A stretch of DNA of 32,464 nucleotides from Planctomycetota bacterium (GTDB lineage Bacteria; Planctomycetota; UBA1135; UBA2386): assembly GCA_947444055.1 (NCBI GenBank), contig CANEYR010000043.1, forward strand, positions 1 through 32,464. The letters are read 5' to 3'. Under the pieces are notes generated by a model. The model ran no database searches. It had not been told where the DNA came from and saw nothing but the letters and a program-made list of their open reading frames with translations. Shown piece by piece: positions 1 to 10,953 of the stretch (its first letter is position 1; each line of letters starts with the position of its first letter). The translations under genes and the position numbers were made by a program.

Positions 1-361
1 AGCGGCGGCCCGCCGTGCGGGCGGCGGCCAGCATGCGTTCGGCGGCAGCGATGGTTGGCGCCAGCGGTTTCTCGCACAGCACGTGCAGCTGTCGCGCCAA
101 CAGCGACTTCGCCAGCGCTTCGTGGTGTACGGGCGGGGTGAGCACGAGGGCGGCGTCGAAGCTCTGCTTGCTGGCGAACAGCTGCTCCAAGTTCGCGTAG
201 ACAGGCGCGCTGCTGGCGAACGCCGCGCGGGCCCGTTCGTCCGGATCGACGACGGCTGCCAACACCAAGCCTGGCACGCGCTGCAAGGCCTGCACGTAAG
301 CGGTGGCGATGCCGCCAGCACCGACCAAGGCAACGGCGAGAGGTGGCGTCGACTCAGGCAT
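1..361 (-). CDS. Gfo/Idh/MocA-family oxidoreductase, N-terminal part (runs off left edge)
   Basis: The visible 120 residues form the NAD(P)-binding Rossmann half of a Gfo/Idh/MocA oxidoreductase. The dinucleotide motif GAGGIA lies at residues 14-19, an acidic residue ends the second strand (VVDPDE, 38-43), and the family motif EKP is at 97-99 within LHVLCEKPL. The catalytic C-terminal domain lies outside the window, so the substrate cannot be read. The ATG at 361 overlaps the end of the upstream aminotransferase gene by 8 bases, which points to translational coupling in one operon. Gfo/Idh enzymes paired with DegT aminotransferases typically make the 3- or 4-keto nucleotide sugar that is then aminated (the WbpB/WbpE pair is the model). 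That role is inferred from context; a general sugar dehydrogenase is the alternative. Confidence 0.85.
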   Translation of the reverse strand, partial: MPESTPPLAVALVGAGGIATAYVQALQRVPGLVLAAVVDPDERARAAFASSAPVYANLEQLFASKQSFDAALVLTPPVHHEALAKSLLARQLHVLCEKPLAPTIAAAERMLAAARTAGRR

Positions 362-2474
362 GCTGCAGCTCTCCGACCGCCCCGGCAATGGCGCTGGCAA
401 CGGCGTGCACGTGGGCAGCCGTGTAGCGTTCGTTGATCGGCAACACGACCACGTGCTCGAGGCCGCGCACGGCCCCTGGATACTGATCGCGGTGGAATAG
501 CGGACCTACCGTCGTGCCGCGCGGGTTGTGTTGCAACGGCAACGCGGTCACGGGCGAGCTCTTCCAGTCGGCGAACAGTTGGCACTCGAACGCTGGCTTC
601 TGGATGTAGCGCGGCACGCAGGCGATGCCGGCGGCTTGCATGCGCTTGCCCAGTGCTATGGCACCACCGGGCACGCGTTCTGGATCGACTTGGAACGCGA
701 ACTTCCAATAGCTGTGGGTGCCGTGCTGTGGGTCCTGAGGCAACGTCAGGCCTGGCACGTGTGCCAGCGCGCGCCGCAGGCTGTCGGCGACGTGGCGGCG
801 GGCAGCCACCACCCAATCGAGCTTCGGCAGCTGCGCCACGGCGACGGCACCTTGCAGTTCGGTCAGCCTGTAGTTGAGGGCTGGGAAGTAGTGATCCGGT
901 CGGGCATCGCCATAGCCCCAGGCCTTGTTGACGAAGAGGAAGAGGCGGCGCGCGAGCGCGTCATCATCGGTAGCGACGATGCCACCTTCGCCGGTCGTGA
1001 TGTGCTTGCCTTGCTGCAGCGAGAACGCGGCGATGGCCCCGAAGGTGCCGACCAGGCGGCCGTCGTAGGTGGCGCCAAAGGCTTGCGCCGCGTCTTCGAT
1101 CAGCGGGAGGTGGTGCCGCGTCGCGAGTTCACGCAGGGCCGCGAGCTCGCATGGCAACCCGAACAAGTGGGTGACGACGATGGCGCGGGTGCGGTGGGTG
1201 AGGCGCGCGGCGACCGTCGCCGCCGTGACGTTCAACGTGAACGGATCGACATCGGCGAACACCGGCACCGCACCCTCGTAGAGAATCGGCGTCAACGCCC
1301 CCATATCGGTGATCGGCGTCGTGATCACTTCGTCGCCGGCGGCAAGCTGCAGGGCGGCGATCGCGCAGTGCATGGCGGCCGAGCCCGACGCGCAGGCGAT
1401 CGCGTGTTTGCGACCCAGCCACTGGGCGAAGCGCTGCTCGAACGTGGTCACCATGGTGCCGCGGGTGCTGTTCAGCGTGCCGCGCTGCAGCACCATCGTG
1501 ACCAGTGCGGCTTCCTCGTTGGTGAACGTGCGGCCGCTGGCGTCGCCATCGCTCGGCAGCACCACTGCGGCAGGCTTCGCGGTGGCCAGAACGACGTCGA
1601 CGATGCGTTGGGCAACGCCCGTGGCCGCGACGGACTTGCCTCGCGGCTGGCGGGCGGCGCGTTGAAAGACCCGTGGCATGCACTCAGCCGTGGGCTCCAT
1701 CTGCGTGACCAGTCCCGCGGCGACTCCCGGCGCCCACAGGCCCGAAGTGGCACTCACTACGCACGGCACGCCAAGCGCGACGGCGATGCGTTGCCAACCG
1801 ACACTGTCGGTGAAGACGACCTGCGCCGCCGCGACGTACTCGATCCAGGCCTCGACCGCCGCGGTGCGATCTGGCGCCGGACGCGATGGCAAGCCAGTGT
1901 GTTCCTGCATCTCGAGAACCACCTTCGAGGCGACTGGCTCGCGTTCGATGACGAGGGCCAGGCCGTGGGCGACGCTAGGTTCCGCGCGGGGAACCGATGC
2001 GACCGCTGCTGCCACCAAGTCACCGACGACGGCGATGTCGCTGGGCAAGGCGCCACTCGCCAGCAGCACGTGTCGTTCGAGGTCGCCAGTGACGCAAAAG
2101 GCATTTGCCCTTGGCTGCGGTGGAACCGGACGGCCGAAGGCCTGCACGCCAGCATCGAGGTGTACGACGCGCACGTCCCGCTGTGCCGCTTGTTCGGCCA
2201 GACAGCGGGTGAAGGTGCTCACGCCGATGTAGACCACGGACGCGGTAGGGCCCGCCAGCAACTCGTCGGCGAACTTCCTGGCCGCGAGCTCGTCCTCGTG
2301 CGCGACCGCGCGCACGCAACCCCCGAGGCCCAACTGACGCCGCAGGCCGGCGAGTTCCTGTTCGAGCGCTCCGGCCGCGACGCGGAACGCGACACCACGT
2401 GCGCGCAATTCGTCGAGCACGGGGCCGAGCAAGAACGCGCCGAAGCAGTCGCCGACGGCCAGGAGGATCGTCAA
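354..2474 (-). CDS. Fusion of UDP-GlcNAc 2-epimerase-like domain and DegT/DnrJ/EryC1 aminotransferase
   Basis: This 706-residue protein has two domains. Residues 1-300 resemble the GT-B fold of UDP-GlcNAc 2-epimerases (WecB/WbpI): HLDAG near 105-109 corresponds to the family HVEAG, VTGD lies at 128-131, and TDSVGWQRIAVALGVP near 222-237 matches the TDSGG..EA..LG.P signature. Residues 317-706 form a PLP-dependent sugar aminotransferase with EDAAQA (Asp461) and the Schiff-base lysine Lys490 in QQGKHITTGEGG. The HxREN histidine motif of active epimerases is not visible (IEREP around 176-180), and the HVEAG glutamate is Asp, so the first domain may bind a nucleotide sugar without epimerising it. 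It sits 7 bases after a membrane-protein gene and overlaps the following Gfo/Idh gene, a WbpB/E/I-like set. Likely product: an amino sugar for surface glycans. Confidence 0.85.
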   Translation of the reverse strand: MTILLAVGDCFGAFLLGPVLDELRARGVAFRVAAGALEQELAGLRRQLGLGGCVRAVAHEDELAARKFADELLAGPTASVVYIGVSTFTRCLAEQAAQRDVRVVHLDAGVQAFGRPVPPQPRANAFCVTGDLERHVLLASGALPSDIAVVGDLVAAAVASVPRAEPSVAHGLALVIEREPVASKVVLEMQEHTGLPSRPAPDRTAAVEAWIEYVAAAQVVFTDSVGWQRIAVALGVPCVVSATSGLWAPGVAAGLVTQMEPTAECMPRVFQRAARQPRGKSVAATGVAQRIVDVVLATAKPAAVVLPSDGDASGRTFTNEEAALVTMVLQRGTLNSTRGTMVTTFEQRFAQWLGRKHAIACASGSAAMHCAIAALQLAAGDEVITTPITDMGALTPILYEGAVPVFADVDPFTLNVTAATVAARLTHRTRAIVVTHLFGLPCELAALRELATRHHLPLIEDAAQAFGATYDGRLVGTFGAIAAFSLQQGKHITTGEGGIVATDDDALARRLFLFVNKAWGYGDARPDHYFPALNYRLTELQGAVAVAQLPKLDWVVAARRHVADSLRRALAHVPGLTLPQDPQHGTHSYWKFAFQVDPERVPGGAIALGKRMQAAGIACVPRYIQKPAFECQLFADWKSSPVTALPLQHNPRGTTVGPLFHRDQYPGAVRGLEHVVVLPINERYTAAHVHAVASAIAGAVGELQHA

Positions 2475-2481
2475 GAGCTAC

Positions 2482-3219
2482 CTACCCAGGGCCAGGCTGC
2501 TGGTTCAAGCGAACGGCGACGACGCTGAGCAGGTCGTTGACGTCCTTCTCGATCTGGTTGACGTTGGCGACGTTGTCGAGCACGAGCGCCGTCTTCGACG
2601 ACGCCGGCCGGAAAATCAGCCGACCGCTGCGCATCAGCAAGAACTCGACGACGTCGGCGATCTCCTTGTTCATCTCCAGACCTTCCGTCGACCAGCGCTG
2701 GATGTCGCCGAGGTAGCCACTGTGGTGCAAGATCTCGCGCGCGTTGACTTCGTAGTAGTTGAAGCGCGTATTGACGAAGACGAGCAAGAGCAGGAAGGCG
2801 AGGCCGGCCGACAAGAAGCCGAAGAACGACGTGTTGACTTGGATGTCGATGGCGCCAAACAGCCGCCCCAAGAAGCCGGTGAGGTTGGCCTTGGTGTCGA
2901 TCCAGAGCACTAGCAGCACGATCGCGATGATGCTGATGACGATGGTGATCGACTTGATGCGCGAGAAGTCGAACGAGAACACCAGCAGGTTGAACAGCAG
3001 CACCAACATGAAGGTGTTGCCGAGCACGATCGAGCCAACCTGGCCCTCCCCCTTGCCGACACCGAGCAACGACAGCAGGAAGAAGATCGTGGCGATGACA
3101 AAGGTGGGATAGAGGAAGACCACCTTCGGCCACGGCCGGATCAGAACACTCTCGGGGGCGCGTTCTGGGATGACGGCGGGCGGCGGCGGCACGGCAGGCG
3201 TGGGTGCGTTCGAGCTCAT
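2482..3219 (-). CDS. Four-helix membrane protein of unknown function
   Basis: This 245-residue protein matches no family I recognise. A proline-rich N-terminus (residues 8-25) is followed by four hydrophobic segments at about 34-54, 64-84, 90-107 and 132-150. A soluble tail of about 95 residues follows, containing ARE (160-162) and a predicted helical stretch ending in QQPGPG. The tail (NEKEIADVVEFLLMRSG-like region, then VNQIEKDVNDLL) looks amphipathic and could mediate oligomerisation; this is a guess from composition. It lies 7 bases upstream of the epimerase-aminotransferase fusion on the same strand and is probably its first operon partner. A role in export or assembly of surface glycans is possible only by association. 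The start is the ATG at 3219, upstream of which the strand turns divergent. Confidence 0.75.
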   Translation of the reverse strand: MSSNAPTPAVPPPPAVIPERAPESVLIRPWPKVVFLYPTFVIATIFFLLSLLGVGKGEGQVGSIVLGNTFMLVLLFNLLVFSFDFSRIKSITIVISIIAIVLLVLWIDTKANLTGFLGRLFGAIDIQVNTSFFGFLSAGLAFLLLLVFVNTRFNYYEVNAREILHHSGYLGDIQRWSTEGLEMNKEIADVVEFLLMRSGRLIFRPASSKTALVLDNVANVNQIEKDVNDLLSVVAVRLNQQPGPG

Positions 3220-3358
3220 AGGGGGGTCGGCAGCGGGGTTGATCAGCGGACGTCGCGATCTCGCCGCCGCCTACGAAGCAAGCGGGTCAGGATTGTGAGC
3301 AGACCCTCGACTTGGCGCCAGTGTGCGTTCGGCCCGGGCTGCAATCGCAGCAAATCTT

Positions 3359-3374
3359 GGCGGGCCTGCCCGCC
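3359..3374. other. GC-rich inverted repeat upstream of the lipoprotein gene
   Basis: GGCGGGC and GCCCGCC face each other across two bases, 20 bp before the ATG at 3394. No T-run follows, so it is unlikely to be an intrinsic terminator. In DNA of this GC content, such a repeat can arise by chance. Confidence 0.3.
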
Positions 3375-3393
3375 GGGTTGCGCCTGACGAAGC

Positions 3394-4548
3394 ATGGTCC
3401 CTCGTTCCTTCCTGCTCTTCGTGGTGTCGTTGCTTTGCTTGCCAGGATGTCGCAATGGTCGCACCAGCATGGCGCAGTTGCCCGAACTGGTGGCGGCGGC
3501 GGTCACCGGCGGCGGCCGCGTCTTGCTCGACCCGTTGGCAACGCGCGTGCTGCTTGGCACGATCCTGCTGCAGAACTCGCTGGCCTCGGACTTCGGCAGC
3601 GCGGGCATCGTGTTCCGGCTGCTGCTGGCTGCTGGCTGCGAAGCCGATGAGAACGAAGTCGTGCTGACCCCGGGCCAGCAGCGCCAGATCGCGATCTACA
3701 CGACGCTGGTCACCGCGTCCGCATTCTCGATCGCAGTGATCGCCAACTACCAACGCGGCGGCACCGAACGTGAGTTCCCGGTGGCGTGGACCAACGAGGG
3801 GGCCAGCAGCCGCGCGCAGTCGTTGTTTCAGCTGCTCTACGCCTCACCCATCACGGCGCTGTGGTTTGCCAGTGCGGTGCTCGCTCCGATCGGGGTGTTG
3901 ACGCGCAACAGCAACCCGCAAGTGCCACAGCGGCTGCCAGCGCTGGCGCAGGAGGTCCGGCTGTTCGGTGCCCTGTCGCTCTTCCTGACGCTGTTGCAGC
4001 TGGAGGCGGCGTTCGGTGGGCCGCTCGATGTGCCGACCTTCCCGTTGGGGCAAGGTGCCGAAGGGTTCACGGTCGCCGCGACGCCGTCGGCGCCGCTCGC
4101 TGCTGGCTCGCACTGCGCCTTCTGGCTGACGACGCAAGAGACGATTCCAGTCGCCGATCCCGTGCAACGGTTTCAGTACGCGTTGGTCGTCGACTCCGAC
4201 ACCAACCCAGCGAACAACTACCAGCCCGCCGCCGCGTTCCCCGACGACTTCTTCGGCGGCACCGATCGTTGGTACGAACTCAACTACGCGCCGTCGACTG
4301 GTTGGGCGCTGCGCTGCCGCGTCGTTGGTCCAGGCAACACGATCACCACGGTCGCTAGTGCTGCGCGCGCCGTGCTCAGTGGCGACACCTTCTTGCTGTT
4401 GGTGCCGCGCACGGAATTCGTGGTCGCCAACCCGCCCTTCCGCGCCACCACGTTCGCGCACCTCGGCGACTTCGGCCAGAACCCACCCTACACGTGGTCG
4501 GGTGATCCGACGCCAACGGTGGCCGAAGCGCTGCGCAGCTGGCAGTGA
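3394..4548 (+). CDS. Putative lipoprotein of unknown function
   Basis: The 384-residue product begins with a hydrophobic leader (residues 5-17) that ends in LPGC, with Cys19 as a possible lipidation site. Proline at the -2 position is not typical, so plain secretion is also possible. Residues 46-120 and 150-215 contain long hydrophobic stretches (for example ALWFASAVLAPIGVL) that could be membrane segments. The C-terminal 170 residues are polar, rich in Asp, Asn and aromatic residues, and look extracytoplasmic. I recognise no domain. It is flanked by a divergent membrane-protein gene and a convergent gcvP whose stop lies only 7 bases away, with no terminator between. There is no clear Shine-Dalgarno sequence before the chosen ATG. 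Confidence 0.65.
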   Translation: MVPRSFLLFVVSLLCLPGCRNGRTSMAQLPELVAAAVTGGGRVLLDPLATRVLLGTILLQNSLASDFGSAGIVFRLLLAAGCEADENEVVLTPGQQRQIAIYTTLVTASAFSIAVIANYQRGGTEREFPVAWTNEGASSRAQSLFQLLYASPITALWFASAVLAPIGVLTRNSNPQVPQRLPALAQEVRLFGALSLFLTLLQLEAAFGGPLDVPTFPLGQGAEGFTVAATPSAPLAAGSHCAFWLTTQETIPVADPVQRFQYALVVDSDTNPANNYQPAAAFPDDFFGGTDRWYELNYAPSTGWALRCRVVGPGNTITTVASAARAVLSGDTFLLLVPRTEFVVANPPFRATTFAHLGDFGQNPPYTWSGDPTPTVAEALRSWQ

Positions 4549-4555
4549 ACGCTGC

Positions 4556-7411
<2,856 letters not shown>

Positions 7412-7424
7412 GGGGGTCTTTGGC

Positions 7425-7440
7425 ACCGGGTTGGCCCGGT
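7425..7440 (-). promoter_or_regulatory. Small hairpin in the gcvP leader
   Basis: A perfect six-base stem (ACCGGG/CCCGGT) with a four-base loop lies 13 bases upstream of the gcvP ATG in the minus-strand leader, where a ribosome would load. It could affect initiation, but no alternative fold or ligand motif is visible. Confidence 0.25.
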
Positions 7441-7604
7441 CGCGGGGCGAAAGGTATAGGCAGGCGAGGGGCTTGGTTGAAGGGCCACGCCAGGCCACCC
7501 TGGGCACGGCAACATGGTTTGTCGCAGTGGTCACCGTTCATGGCGGGTCGCTACAGCAAGAAGCAGTCGGCGAACAACCTGACTATGCTGGCGGGCGAAG
7601 GACC

Positions 7605-9293
7605 ATGAACCACGCCCCGCCTGCCCCGCCTCGCCAAGCCGTCATCGCGTTCGCCTGTTTGGCCTTGGCCGTCGCCTTGCCGACGCAAGCGCCGGCCAAG
7701 GCCGCGACCGACGCCGTTTCGGCGGTCTTTCGCGAACGCGCGACCCGCCGCGCCGCCTGCCGCAATGAACAGGTAGGTGCCGCGGTCCAAGACGGCATCG
7801 CCTGGTTGATCGCGCACCAGGACAAGGACGGCCACTGGGACAGCGATGGGTTTATGAAACACGACGCCGAGGGCAATCGCTGCGATGGTCCCGGCAACGG
7901 CGTTCACGACATCGGCGTGTCCGGCCTGGCCCTGCTCGCGCTGCTCGCAGCAGGCGATCGCCTTTCCGTCGACGCCTGCCGGGTCGCCGCCGACTGGCTC
8001 AAGGCTGCCTTCGACCCAAGCACCGGGAGGGTGCGTTCCCAGAGCCAAGCCCTTATCTACGAGCAAGCCATCGCCACGATGGCGATGGCGGAGGCAGCGG
8101 CTCTGCTCGGCAGTGAACGCTATCGCGAGGCCGCCGCGCTCGGTCTGCGCTACCTGCAAGCCCATCGCACGAAAGGCGCGGCATGGCGCTACGAACCCCA
8201 GGGCAAGGAGTGTGACACGTCCGTCACTTCGTGGTGCTTGGCCGCCTACAGCGCCTGCTTCCACCTCGGACTCGACGTGCCCGCAAACGACGTGGGCGAA
8301 GCCCTCGCCTGGCTCGACCAGGTGACCGATCCATCGGGCTACACCGGTTACATGAAAGTCGGCCAAGGGTCGGCGCGCCCGGTCGGCAGACAGGACACGT
8401 TTCCAGCGGGGCTCGGCGCCTCCGTGACCGCGGCCGCTCTGCACGCGCGGTTCCTGTGTGGCCTGTCACCTGCCCGCACGGGCCTCGCCAAGGCCGCCGC
8501 CGTACTCGCAGCACTGCCCCCGGTGTGGAGCAGCAAGGCCGCCGACACCTACTACTGGTTTCATGGCAGCGCGGCGCTCGCGCACATGCCAAGTTCCGCC
8601 GCACTCAAGCAATGGGAGCCAGCGCTGCACAAGGCCCTGCTGACGACCCAGCGGAAGAAAGTGCCGAGCCTCGGCTCGTGGGATCCCGTCGACGTCTGGG
8701 GCGAAGAGGCCGGTCGCGTCTGCACGACGGCCCTCGCGATCTTGTCGTTGTCGAGTTCTTGGCGAATGGGCGACACCGAGGCGCTGGCGTTCGTACCGAA
8801 GGCGCCGCCGTTGCGAGGTGTCCACAGCCAGTGGCAGGCGGGCAAGTTGGGCGCCGCCATCACCGCGTTGGCCCAGCTCCCGGAGACCCCCGAACTCGCC
8901 GCCTTCGCGACTGCCCAAAAGCGCATGCAATGGTTCGTCGCCGTCGAAGTAGCCCACGCCGAGTCGTTGCTCAACAGCCTCGCCATAGTCCGCCCCTACG
9001 TGTTGGACCGCCTCGAACTGCTCGACGAGATCAGGCTGAGGCTCTCGCCGCTGGCGCCTGGCAAAGCCGCTGAGCAGCAGTTTGCGCAGCTGCAGAAGGA
9101 CCCCACGGTGCGCAACGAGATCCAAGCCAACAAGGAGTTGCGCGGGCTGCAGAAGCCGCTCGATGCGGCCATTGCTTCCGGGAACCAGCGGCAACGCCAG
9201 CAAATGCGCGATCAGCTGATGCAGTTCATCAACAAGTACCCACGCACTGCGGCGGCCGAGCAAGCGAAGGCAATGTTCCACCGCGTGCCTTGA
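7605..9293 (+). CDS. Secreted squalene-hopene-cyclase/prenyltransferase-like (alpha/alpha-toroid) protein
   Basis: This 562-residue protein has a signal peptide at about residues 1-34 (hydrophobic core 12-25). Residues 60-380 repeat the helical pattern of terpene cyclase/prenyltransferase folds. The clearest is a QW-like unit GIAWLIAHQDKDGHW near 64-78, followed by further helix pairs containing GVSGLALLALL and TSVTSWCLAAYSA. The catalytic DXDD motif of squalene-hopene cyclase is not apparent, and the protein is exported, so it is unlikely to be a cyclase. Planctomycetes encode many such secreted toroid proteins of unknown role. Residues 430-562 are helical and charged without a recognised domain. 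The chosen ATG gives a clean signal peptide; the frame is open upstream but would bury it. The next gene starts 4 bases after the stop, suggesting an operon. Confidence 0.8.
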   Translation: MNHAPPAPPRQAVIAFACLALAVALPTQAPAKAATDAVSAVFRERATRRAACRNEQVGAAVQDGIAWLIAHQDKDGHWDSDGFMKHDAEGNRCDGPGNGVHDIGVSGLALLALLAAGDRLSVDACRVAADWLKAAFDPSTGRVRSQSQALIYEQAIATMAMAEAAALLGSERYREAAALGLRYLQAHRTKGAAWRYEPQGKECDTSVTSWCLAAYSACFHLGLDVPANDVGEALAWLDQVTDPSGYTGYMKVGQGSARPVGRQDTFPAGLGASVTAAALHARFLCGLSPARTGLAKAAAVLAALPPVWSSKAADTYYWFHGSAALAHMPSSAALKQWEPALHKALLTTQRKKVPSLGSWDPVDVWGEEAGRVCTTALAILSLSSSWRMGDTEALAFVPKAPPLRGVHSQWQAGKLGAAITALAQLPETPELAAFATAQKRMQWFVAVEVAHAESLLNSLAIVRPYVLDRLELLDEIRLRLSPLAPGKAAEQQFAQLQKDPTVRNEIQANKELRGLQKPLDAAIASGNQRQRQQMRDQLMQFINKYPRTAAAEQAKAMFHRVP

Positions 9294-9296
9294 GCG

Positions 9297-10154
9297 ATGA
9301 CCATGCCCAACGTTCGCCTGTCGGCGGCCCAGTGTGCGCAGTTCGCACGCGACGGATTTCTGGGGCCAATCGATGTCCTGTCCGGCGACGAAGTGGCCGC
9401 GGTGCGGGCCGCGGTGGCCGCAGTGATCGCCCATCTCGACCAGCACCAGGCGCAGCTCTACGAAGTCGAGCAGGCGTTTTGCGAGCGGCCGGGAGAAGTC
9501 GTCTGCCACTTCCTCGGCGGCTTTCTGGTGCACGCGGTGCTGCGCGAGTTGCTGTTTCATCCGCACATCACGGGGCGCTGCGCCCAGCTGCTCTGTGTCG
9601 ATCGACTGCGCTTTTGGCACGACCAGGTGTTCGCCAAGCCGCCGCACCATCCAGGCGTCGTGCCGTGGCACCAGGACTACTCGTATTGGACGCGCACGAC
9701 CCCGGCTTGCCACATCACCTGCAATCTGCTGCTCGACGATGCCGACGAAGAGAACGGCTGCGTGCAGTTCGTGCCGGGCAGCCATCGGTGGGGCCTGATG
9801 CCGAAGTTGCCGTTCGACGCCCCGCTTGAAGCGATCCGGGCGCAGCTGCCAGCGGGTGTGGCGTGGAACCCCATCGCGGTGCCGGTGCGCGCGGGCCAAG
9901 CGACGTTCCATCACAGCCACACCCTGCATGGCAGCGACCAGAACCGCAGCGCGCGATGGCGGCGGGCCACCGTGCTCAACTACATGGGCGCGCACGTGCG
10001 CGTCGCCGATGGCTCGACGCCGCTCTTGCGTGGGGTGCCGCTGCTGGCGACTGGTGAGGTTGTGCAGGGGGAGCACTTCCCGATCGTCTGGCCGCGCGGC
10101 ATCGAGCGGGCTGCCGACCTTGAAGAGTTCGCGAAGCCCAAGCGACGCGGCTGA
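9297..10154 (+). CDS. Phytanoyl-CoA dioxygenase (PhyH) family protein
   Basis: This 285-residue Fe(II)/2-oxoglutarate-dependent oxygenase carries the HxD iron motif as His125-x-Asp127 in PWHQDYSYW. The distal His is probably His211 in HTLHGSDQNRS, and nearby Arg218 or Arg220 could bind 2-oxoglutarate. The length is normal for the family, which hydroxylates very varied small molecules, so the substrate is unknown. The ATG at 9297 lies 3 bases after the upstream toroid-protein stop, with a second in-frame ATG at 9303. Close spacing suggests co-transcription with the toroid gene, although one product is exported and the other has no signal peptide. Nothing in the motifs suggests inactivation. 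Confidence 0.88.
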   Translation: MTMPNVRLSAAQCAQFARDGFLGPIDVLSGDEVAAVRAAVAAVIAHLDQHQAQLYEVEQAFCERPGEVVCHFLGGFLVHAVLRELLFHPHITGRCAQLLCVDRLRFWHDQVFAKPPHHPGVVPWHQDYSYWTRTTPACHITCNLLLDDADEENGCVQFVPGSHRWGLMPKLPFDAPLEAIRAQLPAGVAWNPIAVPVRAGQATFHHSHTLHGSDQNRSARWRRATVLNYMGAHVRVADGSTPLLRGVPLLATGEVVQGEHFPIVWPRGIERAADLEEFAKPKRRG

Positions 10155-10305
10155 CGCCGGCGCCAATCCCGTTCGCCGCGCAGGCTGTGAGCAGGACCCC
10201 GCCGCCACCGTGATCCCGCTTCTACACCGCGACGCTCACCGGTAGATAGACCGGGCTTTGGTGCTACGTTGCGATCGTTCGCTCCGCTGCCGCCCTACAC
10301 GACTC

Positions 10306-10926
10306 ATGGATCCATCGACTGCCTCGTTCTGGCTCGACGCGCTCGCTGCGGGTGCTGGTGTGCTGTGGCTGGTGGGGGCGTGGTTCGTATGGCGCACGCA
10401 GCAACGCGTCGCCGAACCGCTGCGCGGCGAAGTGCAGGTGAGCGCCAAGGCCAGTGACGTGCTCGCGCGCTTCACGAGCCATCTCGCCATGTCGACGACC
10501 ATGCAGCCATTCCAGCGGGCTCGCATCGAAGCCGCGACGACGAGCGAAGTTCGCTGGCACTGCGCGGGCGCGGCCGGTCACCGCGGCACGTTGCAGGTGG
10601 CCACCGCTGGCAACGCGGCGCGGGTGCGATTCGAGATCGCCCAGGCCTCGACGCTGACGCGCATCGCGTTCGCGCTGGTGGTGCTCGGTGCGGTGGTGAC
10701 GGCGGGGTTGTGGTCGGTGCTTGGCACCTACGTCGCCACCAGTGACGACCCGGCGGTGCGCGCGCAGGTGGTGCAGATGGTGCAAGCCATCCACGTGCTG
10801 TGGCCGCCGTTCCTGCTGGCGGGCCTCGCGCGCATGCAGCGCAAGCGAGTGGCGGCGGAGGTGCACCGCGTGCTGCACAACCTGCCGTTTACGGCCACGC
10901 TGGCAGGCAACGCATCACCGCTCTGA
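10306..10926 (+). CDS. Small membrane protein of unknown function
   Basis: The 206-residue product has an N-terminal hydrophobic segment at 8-29, a soluble stretch of about 85 residues (31-115), and a strong hydrophobic segment at 117-140. A weaker one near 160-175 is followed by a basic tail (RMQRKR). The middle domain alternates polar and hydrophobic residues as in a beta-rich fold, but I recognise no family. The ATG at 10306 is preferred over an in-frame TTG at 10258, because the first hydrophobic segment begins shortly after it and the extra residues are Arg/Cys-rich. It converges on the downstream repeat-protein gene with a 27-bp gap. Confidence 0.6.
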   Translation: MDPSTASFWLDALAAGAGVLWLVGAWFVWRTQQRVAEPLRGEVQVSAKASDVLARFTSHLAMSTTMQPFQRARIEAATTSEVRWHCAGAAGHRGTLQVATAGNAARVRFEIAQASTLTRIAFALVVLGAVVTAGLWSVLGTYVATSDDPAVRAQVVQMVQAIHVLWPPFLLAGLARMQRKRVAAEVHRVLHNLPFTATLAGNASPL

Positions 10927-10953
10927 GCGAGGGGACTTTGGCCAAGCGCCTGC

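Noticed and set aside
528-2528. Plus-strand open frame of 666 codons
   Set aside because: It lies antisense to the epimerase-aminotransferase fusion, has no recognisable motif and is Arg/Gly/Gln-rich, as expected for a shadow frame in GC-rich DNA.
7412-7534. 41-codon N-terminal extension of GcvP
   Set aside because: The normal P-protein N-terminus begins at the ATG at 7411, and the extension has no leader or domain features.
7412-7604. Glycine riboswitch upstream of gcvP
   Set aside because: The conserved riboswitch core was looked for on the minus strand and not found; only a short hairpin is present.
8466-10208. Minus-strand open frame of 580 codons
   Set aside because: Antisense to the toroid and PhyH genes, both of which have recognisable motifs; this frame has none.
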